The translations under genes and the position numbers were made by a program. Positions 1-8,913 of a stretch of 64,000 nt of DNA are shown here, piece by piece. The notes beneath the pieces were generated by a model. That model was not told the origin of the DNA. It saw only the letters and a list, made by a program, of their open reading frames with translations, and did no database searches. The stretch is from assembly GCA_947500435.1 (NCBI GenBank), contig CANMRV010000001.1, positions 620,001 through 684,000 of the forward strand. Direction: 5' to 3'. How positions within the stretch are numbered: the first letter of the stretch is position 1; every line of letters starts with the position of its first letter. This stretch comes from an uncultured Flavobacteriaceae bacterium (GTDB taxonomy: Bacteria > Bacteroidota > Bacteroidia > Flavobacteriales > Flavobacteriaceae).

Positions 1-606
1 GTCGAAGGATTAGGTCGAAAGTTCAAAGCCTATACCTGTGACTTTAGTAATCGCGAGGCACTATACGAATTTGTAAAACAGCTTAAGGATGACTTTCCTA
101 AAATCGACATTCTTGTCAACAATGCAGGAACGATTCTACGAGCTCCAGCAGTTGAGCATTCCGATGAATACTGGGATAAGGTAATTGAGGTCAATCAAAC
201 CGCTCAATTTGTTTTGACCAGGGAAATCGGAAAAGAAATGGTGTCCAGAGGCGAAGGTAAAATTGTTTTTACAGCTTCTCTCTTAACTTTTCAGGGTGGA
301 ATCACAGTTCCTGGCTACGCTGCCAGTAAAGGCGCCATTGGTCAAATGACCATGGCCTTTGCAAACGAATGGGCAGGTAAAGGGGTTAACGTAAATGCAA
401 TTGCACCAGGTTATATCAGTACAGATAACACCGAAGCTTTGAGAAATAATCCTGAACGGAATGATTCTATTTTAGCTCGGATTCCAGCAGGCAGATGGGG
501 CCAACCTGAAGATTTTAAAGGTCCTATTGTTTTCCTTTGTTCGGAAGCTTCCAATTACATGCACGGCGGGACGATGCTGGTCGATGGTGGCTGGATGGGA
601 CGTTAA
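1..606 (+). CDS. SDR oxidoreductase, KduD-like (5' end cut by window)
   Basis: The reading frame is open from base 1, so the gene begins upstream. About 201 codons are visible; the family is about 250 aa, so the N-terminal GxxxGxG nucleotide-binding motif lies outside the window. The NNAG motif is at 118-129 and the catalytic Tyr and Lys of YAASK at 316-330; the protein ends in the usual LVDGGW. It resembles 2-dehydro-3-deoxy-D-gluconate 5-dehydrogenase (KduD) and related sugar-acid NAD(P)-dependent dehydrogenases. The downstream aldehyde dehydrogenase, sugar-acid dehydratase and transporter on the same strand support a role in cytoplasmic sugar-acid catabolism. The exact substrate (deoxy-ketogluconate versus a keto-deoxy-fuconate or rhamnonate) cannot be fixed from sequence. 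Confidence 0.85.
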   Translation, partial: VEGLGRKFKAYTCDFSNREALYEFVKQLKDDFPKIDILVNNAGTILRAPAVEHSDEYWDKVIEVNQTAQFVLTREIGKEMVSRGEGKIVFTASLLTFQGGITVPGYAASKGAIGQMTMAFANEWAGKGVNVNAIAPGYISTDNTEALRNNPERNDSILARIPAGRWGQPEDFKGPIVFLCSEASNYMHGGTMLVDGGWMGR

Positions 607-643
607 GAGTTTCCCTCCTAATAAGGAGGGATCAAGGGAGGTG
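607..643. repeat. Dispersed 37-bp palindromic intergenic repeat, copy 1
   Basis: This sequence directly follows the TAA of the SDR gene. It contains CCCTCCT and AGGAGGG arms with a 3- to 4-base loop, then a third AGGGAGG segment. It matches 49824-49860 at 35 of 37 positions. A position right after a stop codon fits a transcript-end hairpin or a mobile palindromic element, but there is no T-tract behind the hairpin. The next gene starts 40 bases further on. Confidence 0.8.
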
Positions 644-683
644 TGAAACCCAAAGATTAATTAATAAAGCAACTCGAATACTT

Positions 684-2132
684 ATGCTCGCCACAGACTA
701 TAAATTATACATCAACGGAAGCTGGGTAGATTCCGAAACGGGAAACACCGATACTGTTCTAAATCCGGCTAATGAAGAATCAGTCGGTACGGTTCAAAAT
801 GCTTCTGCATCCGATGCTATCAGCGCTTTAAAAGCAGCAGAAAAAGCACAAGTTTCTTGGCGTAGACTTCCCGCAAGAACAAGAGCAGATAAACTTCGAG
901 CCTTCTGTGCAGAGATTCGAAAAAATAGTGGGGAGCTTGCCAAGCTAATTACTTCCGAACAAGGAAAATTGTTAAAGGTGGCTCAATTTGAAGTTGAGGT
1001 TACCTGTACATTTATCGAATACGCTTGCGAATGGGCAAGACAGATAGAGGGCGATATAGTTCCATCGGATAATCCTAATGAACAAATATGGATTAATAAA
1101 GTACCCAAAGGAGTTGTGGTTGCGATTACAGCATGGAATTTTCCCTTAGCATTAGCTGGAAGAAAATTGGGCCCGGCACTAGTTACTGGAAATACTGTAG
1201 TTCTAAAACCTACTCCAGATGCACCACTTTCGACACTTGCACTTTGTGATTTGGCTAAAAAAACTGGGATTCCGGATGGGGTAATCAACATGGTAACTGG
1301 TGGTGTAGAAGTTGGGAGAACCCTCGTAGAAAGTCCCATTACTAAAATGGTAACCATGACCGGCAGCACTCCAACAGGACAGGCCATCATGAAATCGGCT
1401 TCAACCAATCTCACACATGTTCAATTGGAACTAGGGGGAAAAGCCCCATGTATCATTTTCGAAGATGCTGATTTAGATATGGCCGTTGCAGGAGCATTAC
1501 ATTCCCGTTTTGACAATGCGGGACAAGTATGTACTTGCAATGAACGGATGTATGTGCATGAAGCCATATATGATGTCTTTATGGATCAATTTCTTGGAAA
1601 AGTAAAGGAGCTCAAACTAGCTGACCCAACGGATTTTTCAACCGACATAGGTCCGCTAACGACGAAAGCATCCCTAGAACGTATTGAAAAGATAGTTGCT
1701 GATACGGTTCACGAAGGTGGAAAAGTATTGGTCGGGGGAAAAAGACCAACTGGGGAACAATTTGAAAAAGGATATTGGTTCGAGCCAACTATAATTGCTG
1801 ATTGTACCCAGGAAATGAAAATTGTTCATGAAGAAATCTTTGGACCTGTTCTTCCAATAATCAAGTTTAGAAATTTTGAAGAAGTTATCGGATATGCGAA
1901 CGATTCCGAGTTCGGTTTGGCAGCTATGGTTTTCACCAATGACATGAATAAAATTATGCGGTTGAATGATGAATTGGAATTTGGGGAAATCTATGTCAAC
2001 AGAGGTCATGGAGAACAGCATCAAGGCTTTCATAACGGACTCAAACTAAGCGGAACAGGCGGTGAGGACGGTAAATACGGAATAGAACAATATTTGGATA
2101 AGAAGACTTCTTACGTGAGGTTCAAGGCATAG
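684..2132 (+). CDS. Aldehyde dehydrogenase, AldA-like (lactaldehyde/glycolaldehyde type)
   Basis: NAD-dependent aldehyde dehydrogenase of 482 aa, a normal family length. The ATG at 684 is preferred over an open frame from 537 because the extra 49 residues overlap the SDR gene and the repeat, and the typical N-terminus (YINGSWVDS) follows 684. The catalytic Glu of LELGGKAP is about residue 249 and the catalytic Cys about residue 283 in GQVCTCNER, the CxC form seen in E. coli AldA. The ending GEDGKYGIEQYL also resembles AldA, which oxidises L-lactaldehyde and glycolaldehyde. The next gene starts on the base after the stop codon, so the two are very probably cotranscribed. Lactaldehyde is a product of fucose and rhamnose breakdown, which fits the neighbours; the substrate is inferred. 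Confidence 0.88.
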   Translation: MLATDYKLYINGSWVDSETGNTDTVLNPANEESVGTVQNASASDAISALKAAEKAQVSWRRLPARTRADKLRAFCAEIRKNSGELAKLITSEQGKLLKVAQFEVEVTCTFIEYACEWARQIEGDIVPSDNPNEQIWINKVPKGVVVAITAWNFPLALAGRKLGPALVTGNTVVLKPTPDAPLSTLALCDLAKKTGIPDGVINMVTGGVEVGRTLVESPITKMVTMTGSTPTGQAIMKSASTNLTHVQLELGGKAPCIIFEDADLDMAVAGALHSRFDNAGQVCTCNERMYVHEAIYDVFMDQFLGKVKELKLADPTDFSTDIGPLTTKASLERIEKIVADTVHEGGKVLVGGKRPTGEQFEKGYWFEPTIIADCTQEMKIVHEEIFGPVLPIIKFRNFEEVIGYANDSEFGLAAMVFTNDMNKIMRLNDELEFGEIYVNRGHGEQHQGFHNGLKLSGTGGEDGKYGIEQYLDKKTSYVRFKA

Positions 2133-3224
2133 ATGAGTACAAAAATCAGCCAAATAGAATGCAAACTGTTTCGGGTTCCTTTGCCCGAAGTATTGAATGA
2201 TGCCAAACACGGAGACCATACGCATTTTGAGTTGGTAACAACAACAATTCAACTTGAAGATGGCAGTCAAGGTACAGGCTACACCTATACAGGAGGCAAA
2301 GGTGGTCAAGCCATTAGGGCAATGTTAGAGCATGATGTTGCACCTGCACTTCTTGGTAAAGATGGTTCGGATATTGACGGAGTTTATGATTTCATGGAAT
2401 GGCATATGCACTACGTCGGTCGTGGAGGAATAGTTTCATTTGCCATCTCCGCTATTGATATTGCACTCTGGGATATCAAATGTAAAAAGGCAAATCAACC
2501 GCTTTGGAAAATGGCTGGCGGAGCGGGAAATACGTGCAAAGCTTATCGCGGCGGGATTGATTTGCAATTCCCGATTCCAAAATTGTTGGAGAATATCAAT
2601 GGTTATTTAGACGCAGGATTCAATGCGGTTAAAATCAAAATTGGGCGAGATAATTTAGATCAGGATATCGAACGAATAAAAGCGGTCCGTGAATTCATCG
2701 GTCCTGATGTGACATTTATGGTAGATGCGAATTATTCTATGACCGTAGAAAAAGCAATCGAAGCCATCGAAAGATTTCGACAATACGATATTACTTGGTT
2801 TGAAGAACCAATCATACCTGATAACTATAAGGGCTATACAGAAATAGCAGATGCAACCGGATTCCCTTTGGCTATGGGTGAAAACCTTCATACCATTCAT
2901 GAATTCAAATATGCGATGGAGCAATCCAAATTATCGTATGTGCAACCTGATGCTTCCAACTGTGGTGGAATCACAGGTTGGTTGAAAGCGGCGCAATTGG
3001 CCCAGAAATATAGCATTCCTGCATGCTCCCATGGGATGCAAGAATTGCATGTAAGTTTGGTATCGGCACAGCCCAATTCAGGTTGGTTGGAAGTACATAG
3101 CTTTCCTATTGACCAATACACAAAAAGGCCATTGGTAGTTGAAAACCATCGTGCTGTTGCACCTAATATTCCAGGAATTGGAGTTGAATTTGATTGGGAG
3201 AAATTGAAGCACTATAAAATTTGA
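2133..3224 (+). CDS. Enolase-superfamily (mandelate racemase/MLE) sugar-acid dehydratase
   Basis: A 363-aa protein with an N-terminal capping domain and an enolase-type barrel. Visible active-site features are the K167-x-K169 pair, metal ligands D198 (MVDAN), E224/E225 (WFEEP) and E250 (MGEN), and H300 (CSHGMQE). This Lys-x-Lys plus His arrangement is the mandelate racemase subgroup, whose members dehydrate sugar acids such as galactarate, talarate, fuconate or rhamnonate to 2-keto-3-deoxy acids. It starts immediately after the aldehyde dehydrogenase stop and is followed 16 bases later by a sugar transporter. Overall it reads closest to galactarate/talarate-type dehydratases, but the substrate is unproven. 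Confidence 0.85.
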   Translation: MSTKISQIECKLFRVPLPEVLNDAKHGDHTHFELVTTTIQLEDGSQGTGYTYTGGKGGQAIRAMLEHDVAPALLGKDGSDIDGVYDFMEWHMHYVGRGGIVSFAISAIDIALWDIKCKKANQPLWKMAGGAGNTCKAYRGGIDLQFPIPKLLENINGYLDAGFNAVKIKIGRDNLDQDIERIKAVREFIGPDVTFMVDANYSMTVEKAIEAIERFRQYDITWFEEPIIPDNYKGYTEIADATGFPLAMGENLHTIHEFKYAMEQSKLSYVQPDASNCGGITGWLKAAQLAQKYSIPACSHGMQELHVSLVSAQPNSGWLEVHSFPIDQYTKRPLVVENHRAVAPNIPGIGVEFDWEKLKHYKI

Positions 3225-3240
3225 TTGAACAAGAAGAATT

Positions 3241-4260
3241 ATGACCACAGGAATATTACTTGCCATTTTTGCTGGCCTTATGCTAGGGCTTTACGCGCTT
3301 CCAGAAAAATTTACCAAAGATTTCAAATACGAGAATACATGGAGTCTGTTCTTTTTACTGACCATGTTCGTAGTTCCTATTATTGCTTCAATTACATTCA
3401 TAAATGGTTTTGCAGATGTCTTTGGAAATATGCCTACGGATATTTGGATTAAAATGGGTTTAACAAGTTTTCTATGGGGAATTGGTGTAATGATGTGGAG
3501 TAAAGCAATTAACCATATAGGTCTTTCCCTCGGGTTTTCATTGTTCATTGGCACCGTGATTTTAGTAGGTTCGCTGCTTCCGTTTATTGTAGATGGACTA
3601 CCGCCAAACAATGTATTGCTGTTCATTCTACTCGGAATTATCATTGTGCTCATTGGCGTAATCTTAAACGGAAAAGCAGGACTCATCCGTGAAAAAGATG
3701 AGGAAATGCAAGGGGAAGATTCCAATGAAAAGAAAAAAGGTTCCATGACCACAGGTATTTTGATAGCTGTAATCGGAGGTTTACTGGCCACAGGATTCAG
3801 TTATGCAAATGCAGCAGGAGCACCCTATTTGAAGGAAGCTTTAAAAAAGTATGACAATGCAGAATGGATTACCGGTGTAGCCGTAATGTTCCCGATTTTT
3901 ATTAGTGGTGGTATTGTGATGACCGCCTATTTTTTATGGCAGTTGAGTGCAAAAAAAGCATGGGGGGATTTTAAGACTAACGCGTTCGGCAAGAACTTTT
4001 TCTTGATTTTGGTCATGGCGGTATTTCATTATGCGGCTTCCGCGCTTTTTGGATATGCGGCAAACAAGCTCGGTGCTTCTGGAAATACAGTTGGTTATGC
4101 GATTTTTAATACTTCAGCAGTTGCTACGGCAATCGTAAGTGGATTGATAACCAAAGAATGGGTTAAGGCCTCTTCGAAAGCGAGAACAGCACTATATACA
4201 GGTTTGGCCTGTATGATTGTTGGTATTATCATTATCGCCTACAGTAAAAGTTTGGGATAA
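3241..4260 (+). CDS. RhaT-like L-rhamnose/sugar:proton symporter
   Basis: A 339-aa inner-membrane protein with about ten hydrophobic segments divided by a charged cytoplasmic loop near residues 150-170. Length, layout and the segment around SFLWGIGVMMW, followed by a glycine-rich FIGTVILVGSLL helix, resemble E. coli RhaT (344 aa; family of drug/metabolite-type transporters). It sits 16 bases after the dehydratase gene, so it is probably the last gene of the sugar-acid operon and imports the monosaccharide or its acid. A 95-base gap with no clear hairpin separates it from the next gene. Other DMT-family transporters are possible. Confidence 0.75.
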   Translation: MTTGILLAIFAGLMLGLYALPEKFTKDFKYENTWSLFFLLTMFVVPIIASITFINGFADVFGNMPTDIWIKMGLTSFLWGIGVMMWSKAINHIGLSLGFSLFIGTVILVGSLLPFIVDGLPPNNVLLFILLGIIIVLIGVILNGKAGLIREKDEEMQGEDSNEKKKGSMTTGILIAVIGGLLATGFSYANAAGAPYLKEALKKYDNAEWITGVAVMFPIFISGGIVMTAYFLWQLSAKKAWGDFKTNAFGKNFFLILVMAVFHYAASALFGYAANKLGASGNTVGYAIFNTSAVATAIVSGLITKEWVKASSKARTALYTGLACMIVGIIIIAYSKSLG

Positions 4261-4355
4261 TCAATTTGTGGTATAGAATTGAGGATTTGAAGCTTTAGTG
4301 GATGGGGATGTTGTGCAAGAATTATTGTAAATTCTGAATCCAAAATAAATTAAAA

Positions 4356-6164
4356 ATGAACAGATTTAAATCTTTGCTTCTTCTACTGCTTTTCTCTTCA
4401 TGGAATGTTTTGTTTGCTCAAGATATTCAGGGGGAATTAAAACAATGGCATAAAGTAACATTGGTCTTTGAGGGTCCTGAAACTTCGGAGCAGGCAGAAG
4501 AAAATCCGTTTTTGAATTATCGCTTGAACGTGACTTTTACACATTCCGATTCTCAGGAAAAATTCTTCATTCCGGGATACTATGCAGCTGATGGTAATGC
4601 TGCCAACTCAGGTGCAGAAGCAGGAAATATATGGAAAGTCCATTTTGCCCCTAATAAAACTGGCGAATGGACTTATGAGGTCGATTTCAAAAAAGGAAAA
4701 TGGGCCGCGGTACGGACTTCTGAGAAAATAAAGAGTGCCGATTTTATGGATGGTACAACGGGAAAAGTTACTATTTCCGAATCCGATAAGTCTGGAAGGG
4801 ATTTCAGGGGAAAGGGAATGTTATCTTATGTGGGCGAGCGTTATTTAAAATTTTCGAATGGGGAATACTTTTTAAAGTGCGGTGCTGATGCACCAGAAAA
4901 TTTTCTAGCATATGACCAATTTGATGGAACTTTCCAAAATGACGGACACAAAGATAATTTAGTCAAGTCGTGGGCGCCACATCTCAAGGATTGGGCAGCA
5001 GGTGACCCTACCTGGGGAGATGGTAAGGGGAAAGAAATTGTTGGTGCTATTAACTATTTGGCATCTAAAGGAATGAACGCTTTTTCATTTTTAACCATGA
5101 ATATTGCAGGAGATGATCAAAATGTGTTCCCTTATGTTGATTATGATACTTGGGACCGATTCGATACCTCAAAATTGGACCAATGGGAAATCCTTTTTGA
5201 ACACGCCGATAAATTAGGGATGTTTTTACATTTCAAAACTTTGGAGTTTGAAAACCAAGGCCTGTTGGACAACGGCGGAACAGGATTATATACAAAGCTA
5301 TATTACAGGGAATTAATTGCAAGATTCGGACATCATTTGGCTTTGAATTGGAACTTGGCCGAAGAAACGGGTGACTGGACAGAAACCCCTCCCACATTTC
5401 CCCTAGATGCTCCTGAGCGAATTCGTTTAGCGGAATACATCTCTTCAATTGACGCTTACAAACACCATTTGGTGATTCATAATGGTGCTTGGTTTGACCC
5501 TTTGTACGGGCCAAACACAAAATTTACGGGTGCCTCGTTGCAAACAAATATGGAAGACTTCAGTCGGGTGCATTCTCAGACCCTTAAAGTCTTAAACGAG
5601 GCAAAGGAAGCTGGAAAAGTATGGGCCGTGGCGGTAGACGAGCCTGGTGACCATAGACACTCCCTAATTCCAGATGCTGAGGACCCAGCGCATGATACAC
5701 CGCGAAAAAATGGGCTTTGGGGAGCGATGATGGCAGGTGCTTGGGGAACCGAATGGTATTTCGGATATGAGCATGCACATTCAGACCTAAGCTTACAAGA
5801 CTTCCGTTCAAGAGATTTATGGTGGGAACAAGGGAAAATTTGTCTAGACTTTTTCAATGACAATAAAATCACAGTTTGGGATATGGAATCCGATGATAGT
5901 TTAGTTTCTTCAGAGGGGGATTATGTTCTGGCCGATGAAGGAAAGGCTTATGTGGTATACTTGAAAAATGGAGGTGAGTCAACTTTAGACTTAAGAGGTT
6001 TTGAAGGAGAATTCGATGTCTCTTGGTACAACCCGAGAAAAGGGGGTGAACTTCAAAAGGGAAAAGTGAAATCTATTTCAGGTTCAGGGAAACAATCGCT
6101 GGGGCCTCCTCCTGTAAAAAAAGAAAGGGACAAAGATTGGGTAGTTTGGATTACAAAATCGTAA
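4356..6164 (+). CDS. DUF5060 domain secreted protein, glycosidase-like
   Basis: A 602-aa protein with a signal peptide (about residues 1-21, ending FAQ). Residues about 25-115 look like the DUF5060 beta-sandwich. The middle, about 150-490, reads like a TIM barrel, with acidic motifs at NWNLAEE and VDEPGDH that could be catalytic. The C-terminal 90 residues (YVVYLKNGG, DVSWYNPRKGGE) resemble the putative collagen-binding beta domain common in this family. Such proteins occur in Bacteroidota polysaccharide loci and are taken as glycoside hydrolases, mostly uncharacterised. A Crp-family regulator starts 6 bases after its stop, suggesting one transcript. The hydrolase function is inferred. Confidence 0.72.
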   Translation: MNRFKSLLLLLLFSSWNVLFAQDIQGELKQWHKVTLVFEGPETSEQAEENPFLNYRLNVTFTHSDSQEKFFIPGYYAADGNAANSGAEAGNIWKVHFAPNKTGEWTYEVDFKKGKWAAVRTSEKIKSADFMDGTTGKVTISESDKSGRDFRGKGMLSYVGERYLKFSNGEYFLKCGADAPENFLAYDQFDGTFQNDGHKDNLVKSWAPHLKDWAAGDPTWGDGKGKEIVGAINYLASKGMNAFSFLTMNIAGDDQNVFPYVDYDTWDRFDTSKLDQWEILFEHADKLGMFLHFKTLEFENQGLLDNGGTGLYTKLYYRELIARFGHHLALNWNLAEETGDWTETPPTFPLDAPERIRLAEYISSIDAYKHHLVIHNGAWFDPLYGPNTKFTGASLQTNMEDFSRVHSQTLKVLNEAKEAGKVWAVAVDEPGDHRHSLIPDAEDPAHDTPRKNGLWGAMMAGAWGTEWYFGYEHAHSDLSLQDFRSRDLWWEQGKICLDFFNDNKITVWDMESDDSLVSSEGDYVLADEGKAYVVYLKNGGESTLDLRGFEGEFDVSWYNPRKGGELQKGKVKSISGSGKQSLGPPPVKKERDKDWVVWITKS

Positions 6165-6170
6165 ATACAA

Positions 6171-6746
6171 ATGTCATACGATTTACTGAAACAAAACATA
6201 AAGAAAAATTTAAACCTCGCTGAAACTGAACTAGATCAGATATGTAGCTATTTCAAACCTAAAAGTTTAAAGAAAAAAGAATTTTTATTGACCCAAGGAA
6301 GCATCTGTAGATTCGAAGGCTTTGTAACTGACGGTTGTTTTAGGGTTTTTACTCTGGATAAAAAAGGAAATGAAAACACGCTATACTTTGCCGCTAAAGA
6401 TTGGTGGTTGATGGATATTGATAGCTTTATGCATCAAACCGCTTCTGATTTGAATATGCAAGCTTTAGAAGATAGTACAGTGCTTTTGATTAACAGAGAA
6501 GATAAAATTGCGCTTTACGAATCCCTTCCAATTGCAGAAAAGCTATTTCGAATCATGTTTCAAAAAGGACTGGTTTCATCGCAAAGACGGCTAGTTCGTA
6601 ATCATTGTTTAACCGCAAAAGAACGTTATTTCCATTTTATTCGTACCTACCCTGATATTGCATCAAAACTAACCGATAAACAAATAGCAGGTTATCTCGG
6701 CATACGTCACGAGTTTTTAAGTAAGATTAAAAAAAGCGAAAAATAA
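6171..6746 (+). CDS. Crp/Fnr-family transcriptional regulator
   Basis: A 191-aa cytoplasmic protein with an N-terminal cyclic-nucleotide-binding-like beta barrel (about residues 20-130: LKKKEFLLTQGSICRFEGFV, then an FRVFT strand) and a compact C-terminal winged helix (about 165-188, LTDKQIAGYLGIRHEFLSKI). It is a typical short Bacteroidota member of the family; no residues can be assigned confidently to cAMP binding. It starts 6 bases after the DUF5060 gene, so it is probably cotranscribed with it. The target genes are unknown. Confidence 0.88.
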   Translation: MSYDLLKQNIKKNLNLAETELDQICSYFKPKSLKKKEFLLTQGSICRFEGFVTDGCFRVFTLDKKGNENTLYFAAKDWWLMDIDSFMHQTASDLNMQALEDSTVLLINREDKIALYESLPIAEKLFRIMFQKGLVSSQRRLVRNHCLTAKERYFHFIRTYPDIASKLTDKQIAGYLGIRHEFLSKIKKSEK

Positions 6747-6821
6747 TTTTTGCAAGTTGAACTTGTTCAACTCTTTTGACATCTTCATTCAAGATATTTG
6801 TGTCTCTAAATATAAATAGCG

Positions 6822-7316
6822 ATGAAGAGAAAAGTTCCAATATCAAAAAGTATTACATCCTTACTACTATTAATTCTAATTAATACAGGGGTGGTTTTTG
6901 CACAAACCTCGACTGATATTTCACATGGAGATGCCTTAAAGGCTGTATTGGCTGCTAAAGAAAAAGCTGAACAATTAGATGTCTTGGTAAATATTGCAAT
7001 CGTTGATGCAGGAGCAAATTTAAAAGCCTTCATCCGCATGGACGATTCTTTTTTAGGGAGTATAGACGTTGCGATTAAAAAAGCAAAAACATCCCGCTAT
7101 TTTGACATCGATACGGGTGATCTGGGTAAGCTAACACAACCCGGTGGCATTATTTATAATATCGAACTTTCCAATGACGGACTCGTTACTTTTCCAGGAG
7201 GCGTTCCTATTAAAAACGAAAACGGAAAGATCACTGGTGCTATTGGTGTCAGTGGCGGAACTATCGAGCAAGATCATGAAATTGCTTCTGTAGGAGCAAA
7301 TGCCATTTTAGAATAG
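6822..7316 (+). CDS. Secreted GlcG/HbpS-family (DUF336) protein
   Basis: A 164-aa protein with an N-terminal signal peptide (about residues 1-27, ending VFAQ). The rest matches the GlcG/HbpS fold: an opening helix (GDALKAVLAAKEKAEQL), the strand motif VNIAIVDAGANLKAFIRMD, a helix with AIKKAKTSRYF, and the glycine-rich GGVPI and GAIGVSGG stretches. Relatives include heme-binding HbpS and GlcG of glycolate operons, but the biochemical role is poorly defined. It is followed after 33 bases by a beta-propeller gene and may be cotranscribed with it. Confidence 0.85.
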   Translation: MKRKVPISKSITSLLLLILINTGVVFAQTSTDISHGDALKAVLAAKEKAEQLDVLVNIAIVDAGANLKAFIRMDDSFLGSIDVAIKKAKTSRYFDIDTGDLGKLTQPGGIIYNIELSNDGLVTFPGGVPIKNENGKITGAIGVSGGTIEQDHEIASVGANAILE

Positions 7317-7349
7317 TCAATCCAATAGAATTATAAAAAACCTCAAATT

Positions 7350-8873
7350 ATGAATGGCCTAAAAATATCCATCGTTTTCATCGCACTGCTTTTAGCTCAA
7401 TTTTGCTTGTCACAGACCACGGATGATTTAATGCCGTATTTGCAGGATTTTAAGAGCGTATCCGCGAATAATACCGTCACGATTACCAGTTATGAAAAAG
7501 ATGGGTCCCATTACGTATATGCAGGAGGCTTTGGAGGCATTGACATCTTCAGCCTAAATAAAGAAGGAAATCTAACACCAATAGGCTCCCAAGAGCTTTA
7601 TAAAAAAGAAGGACCGGCTAGAGGAATGGTCGCTGATCGTATTAACGGTACCGACTTTTTATTTGTAGCTAATAAGCATGGCAACGCCATCGAAACATTT
7701 AAGATTTTAGAGGATGGATTGTTGGAACAGGTTTCCTTAACAATGGATACCGATGAAACCCACCTCGGCACTGCCATAACTCTGCAAGTTATTCATATGA
7801 AACAGGCATCTTATCTCTTTATTGGAGGCTTAGAAGAAACACCTGGCTTAAGTAGTTTTAAAATTCAAAGTGATGGAAAGTTGACCCATGTACAATCTAT
7901 GAAAGATGATGAAACTATTTATACGGATGGTATCATCGGGATGTTCATCCATAAGATTAAAGGAAAAACATTTTTATATTCAGGAGGTTTTCAAGACAAT
8001 GGTGTAAGTAGTTTTAGGGTGTATGAAAACGGTTCGTTTAAAAACATAAACAATATCGGTGACAATACTACAGATAGATATTTAACAGGAGCCTACCCAG
8101 TAACCGGGGTAAAATTAGGAGAGAATTATTATGTGATAGTCGGTCACAGACATCATAAATATTACAAAAGGGGTGGTTTCATTAAAAATCCAGACTTCGT
8201 TTACCATGGGGATGGTGTAAGTGTTTTCAAAGTAAATAGGAAAGGAGCTTTGGAACCTCATTTCGTTTTAAAAGATGATGAAAACACCAAGTTGCAAGGG
8301 CAAACAAGAATTGAAATTGTTTCAGTAAATAATAATGAGGCCATATTGGCTGTTGGTACAAGAGATGACGCTAGTATTCAACTTTGCAAATTGGACGAAA
8401 ACGGAACACTTACTCCTTTAAATTATTTGGAAACCGGGTTCTCGATTTATTACGGTTTACGATCACATCAAATAGAAGATTCCAACTTTCTCATTGCAGG
8501 CTCCAACAGGTTCGACTTAAAAAAGGTGGCCACCTACAAGGTTTCCCCTAAAATTGATAGAAGCGGAAAAGTATTAAGGCATATCGTAAACCTAAAGTAT
8601 AAGGAAGAAGCCACCCAAGCACAAGTTGACGAAGCTGTAAAAGCTTTTGAAAATCTTAAAAGCGAAATCCCCGAAATTGAGCATATAGAATGGGGGGTAA
8701 ACGATAGTAAAGAAGGGGCCAGCAAAGGTTTGACCCATACGTTTATCCTAACCTTCAATGACGACCACGCCCGGGAAAATTACTTATTCCACGAAGCACA
8801 TATCGTCTTGGTCAACAAAATAGGTCCCATAATAGGCGATGTTTTGGTAATGGACTATTGGACTGAAAAGTAA
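7350..8873 (+). CDS. Secreted beta-propeller protein fused to a C-terminal Dabb domain
   Basis: A 507-aa protein with a signal peptide (about 1-21, ending CLSQ). Residues about 30-400 contain repeated strands such as YVYAGGFGGIDIFSLNKEG and YLFIGGLEETPGLSSFKI, consistent with a seven-bladed lactonase-like propeller. The last 100 residues (from about 408, RHIVNLKYKEEATQAQVDE to the end) match the dimeric alpha-beta barrel (Dabb, stress-responsive) domain: the opening RHIVNLKYK strand and the YLFHEAH segment are diagnostic. Dabb domains are normally small stand-alone proteins. Enzymatic activity is not evident. It is on the same strand as the upstream GlcG-like gene and the downstream SDR. Confidence 0.75.
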   Translation: MNGLKISIVFIALLLAQFCLSQTTDDLMPYLQDFKSVSANNTVTITSYEKDGSHYVYAGGFGGIDIFSLNKEGNLTPIGSQELYKKEGPARGMVADRINGTDFLFVANKHGNAIETFKILEDGLLEQVSLTMDTDETHLGTAITLQVIHMKQASYLFIGGLEETPGLSSFKIQSDGKLTHVQSMKDDETIYTDGIIGMFIHKIKGKTFLYSGGFQDNGVSSFRVYENGSFKNINNIGDNTTDRYLTGAYPVTGVKLGENYYVIVGHRHHKYYKRGGFIKNPDFVYHGDGVSVFKVNRKGALEPHFVLKDDENTKLQGQTRIEIVSVNNNEAILAVGTRDDASIQLCKLDENGTLTPLNYLETGFSIYYGLRSHQIEDSNFLIAGSNRFDLKKVATYKVSPKIDRSGKVLRHIVNLKYKEEATQAQVDEAVKAFENLKSEIPEIEHIEWGVNDSKEGASKGLTHTFILTFNDDHARENYLFHEAHIVLVNKIGPIIGDVLVMDYWTEK

Positions 8874-8913
8874 AGAGTTTCTTAAAAATTTACACCCTAA
8901 ATAATTTTCAATA

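Noticed and set aside
537..683. N-terminal extension of the aldehyde dehydrogenase reading frame
   Set aside because: It overlaps the SDR gene and runs through the palindromic repeat; the normal N-terminus starts at 684.
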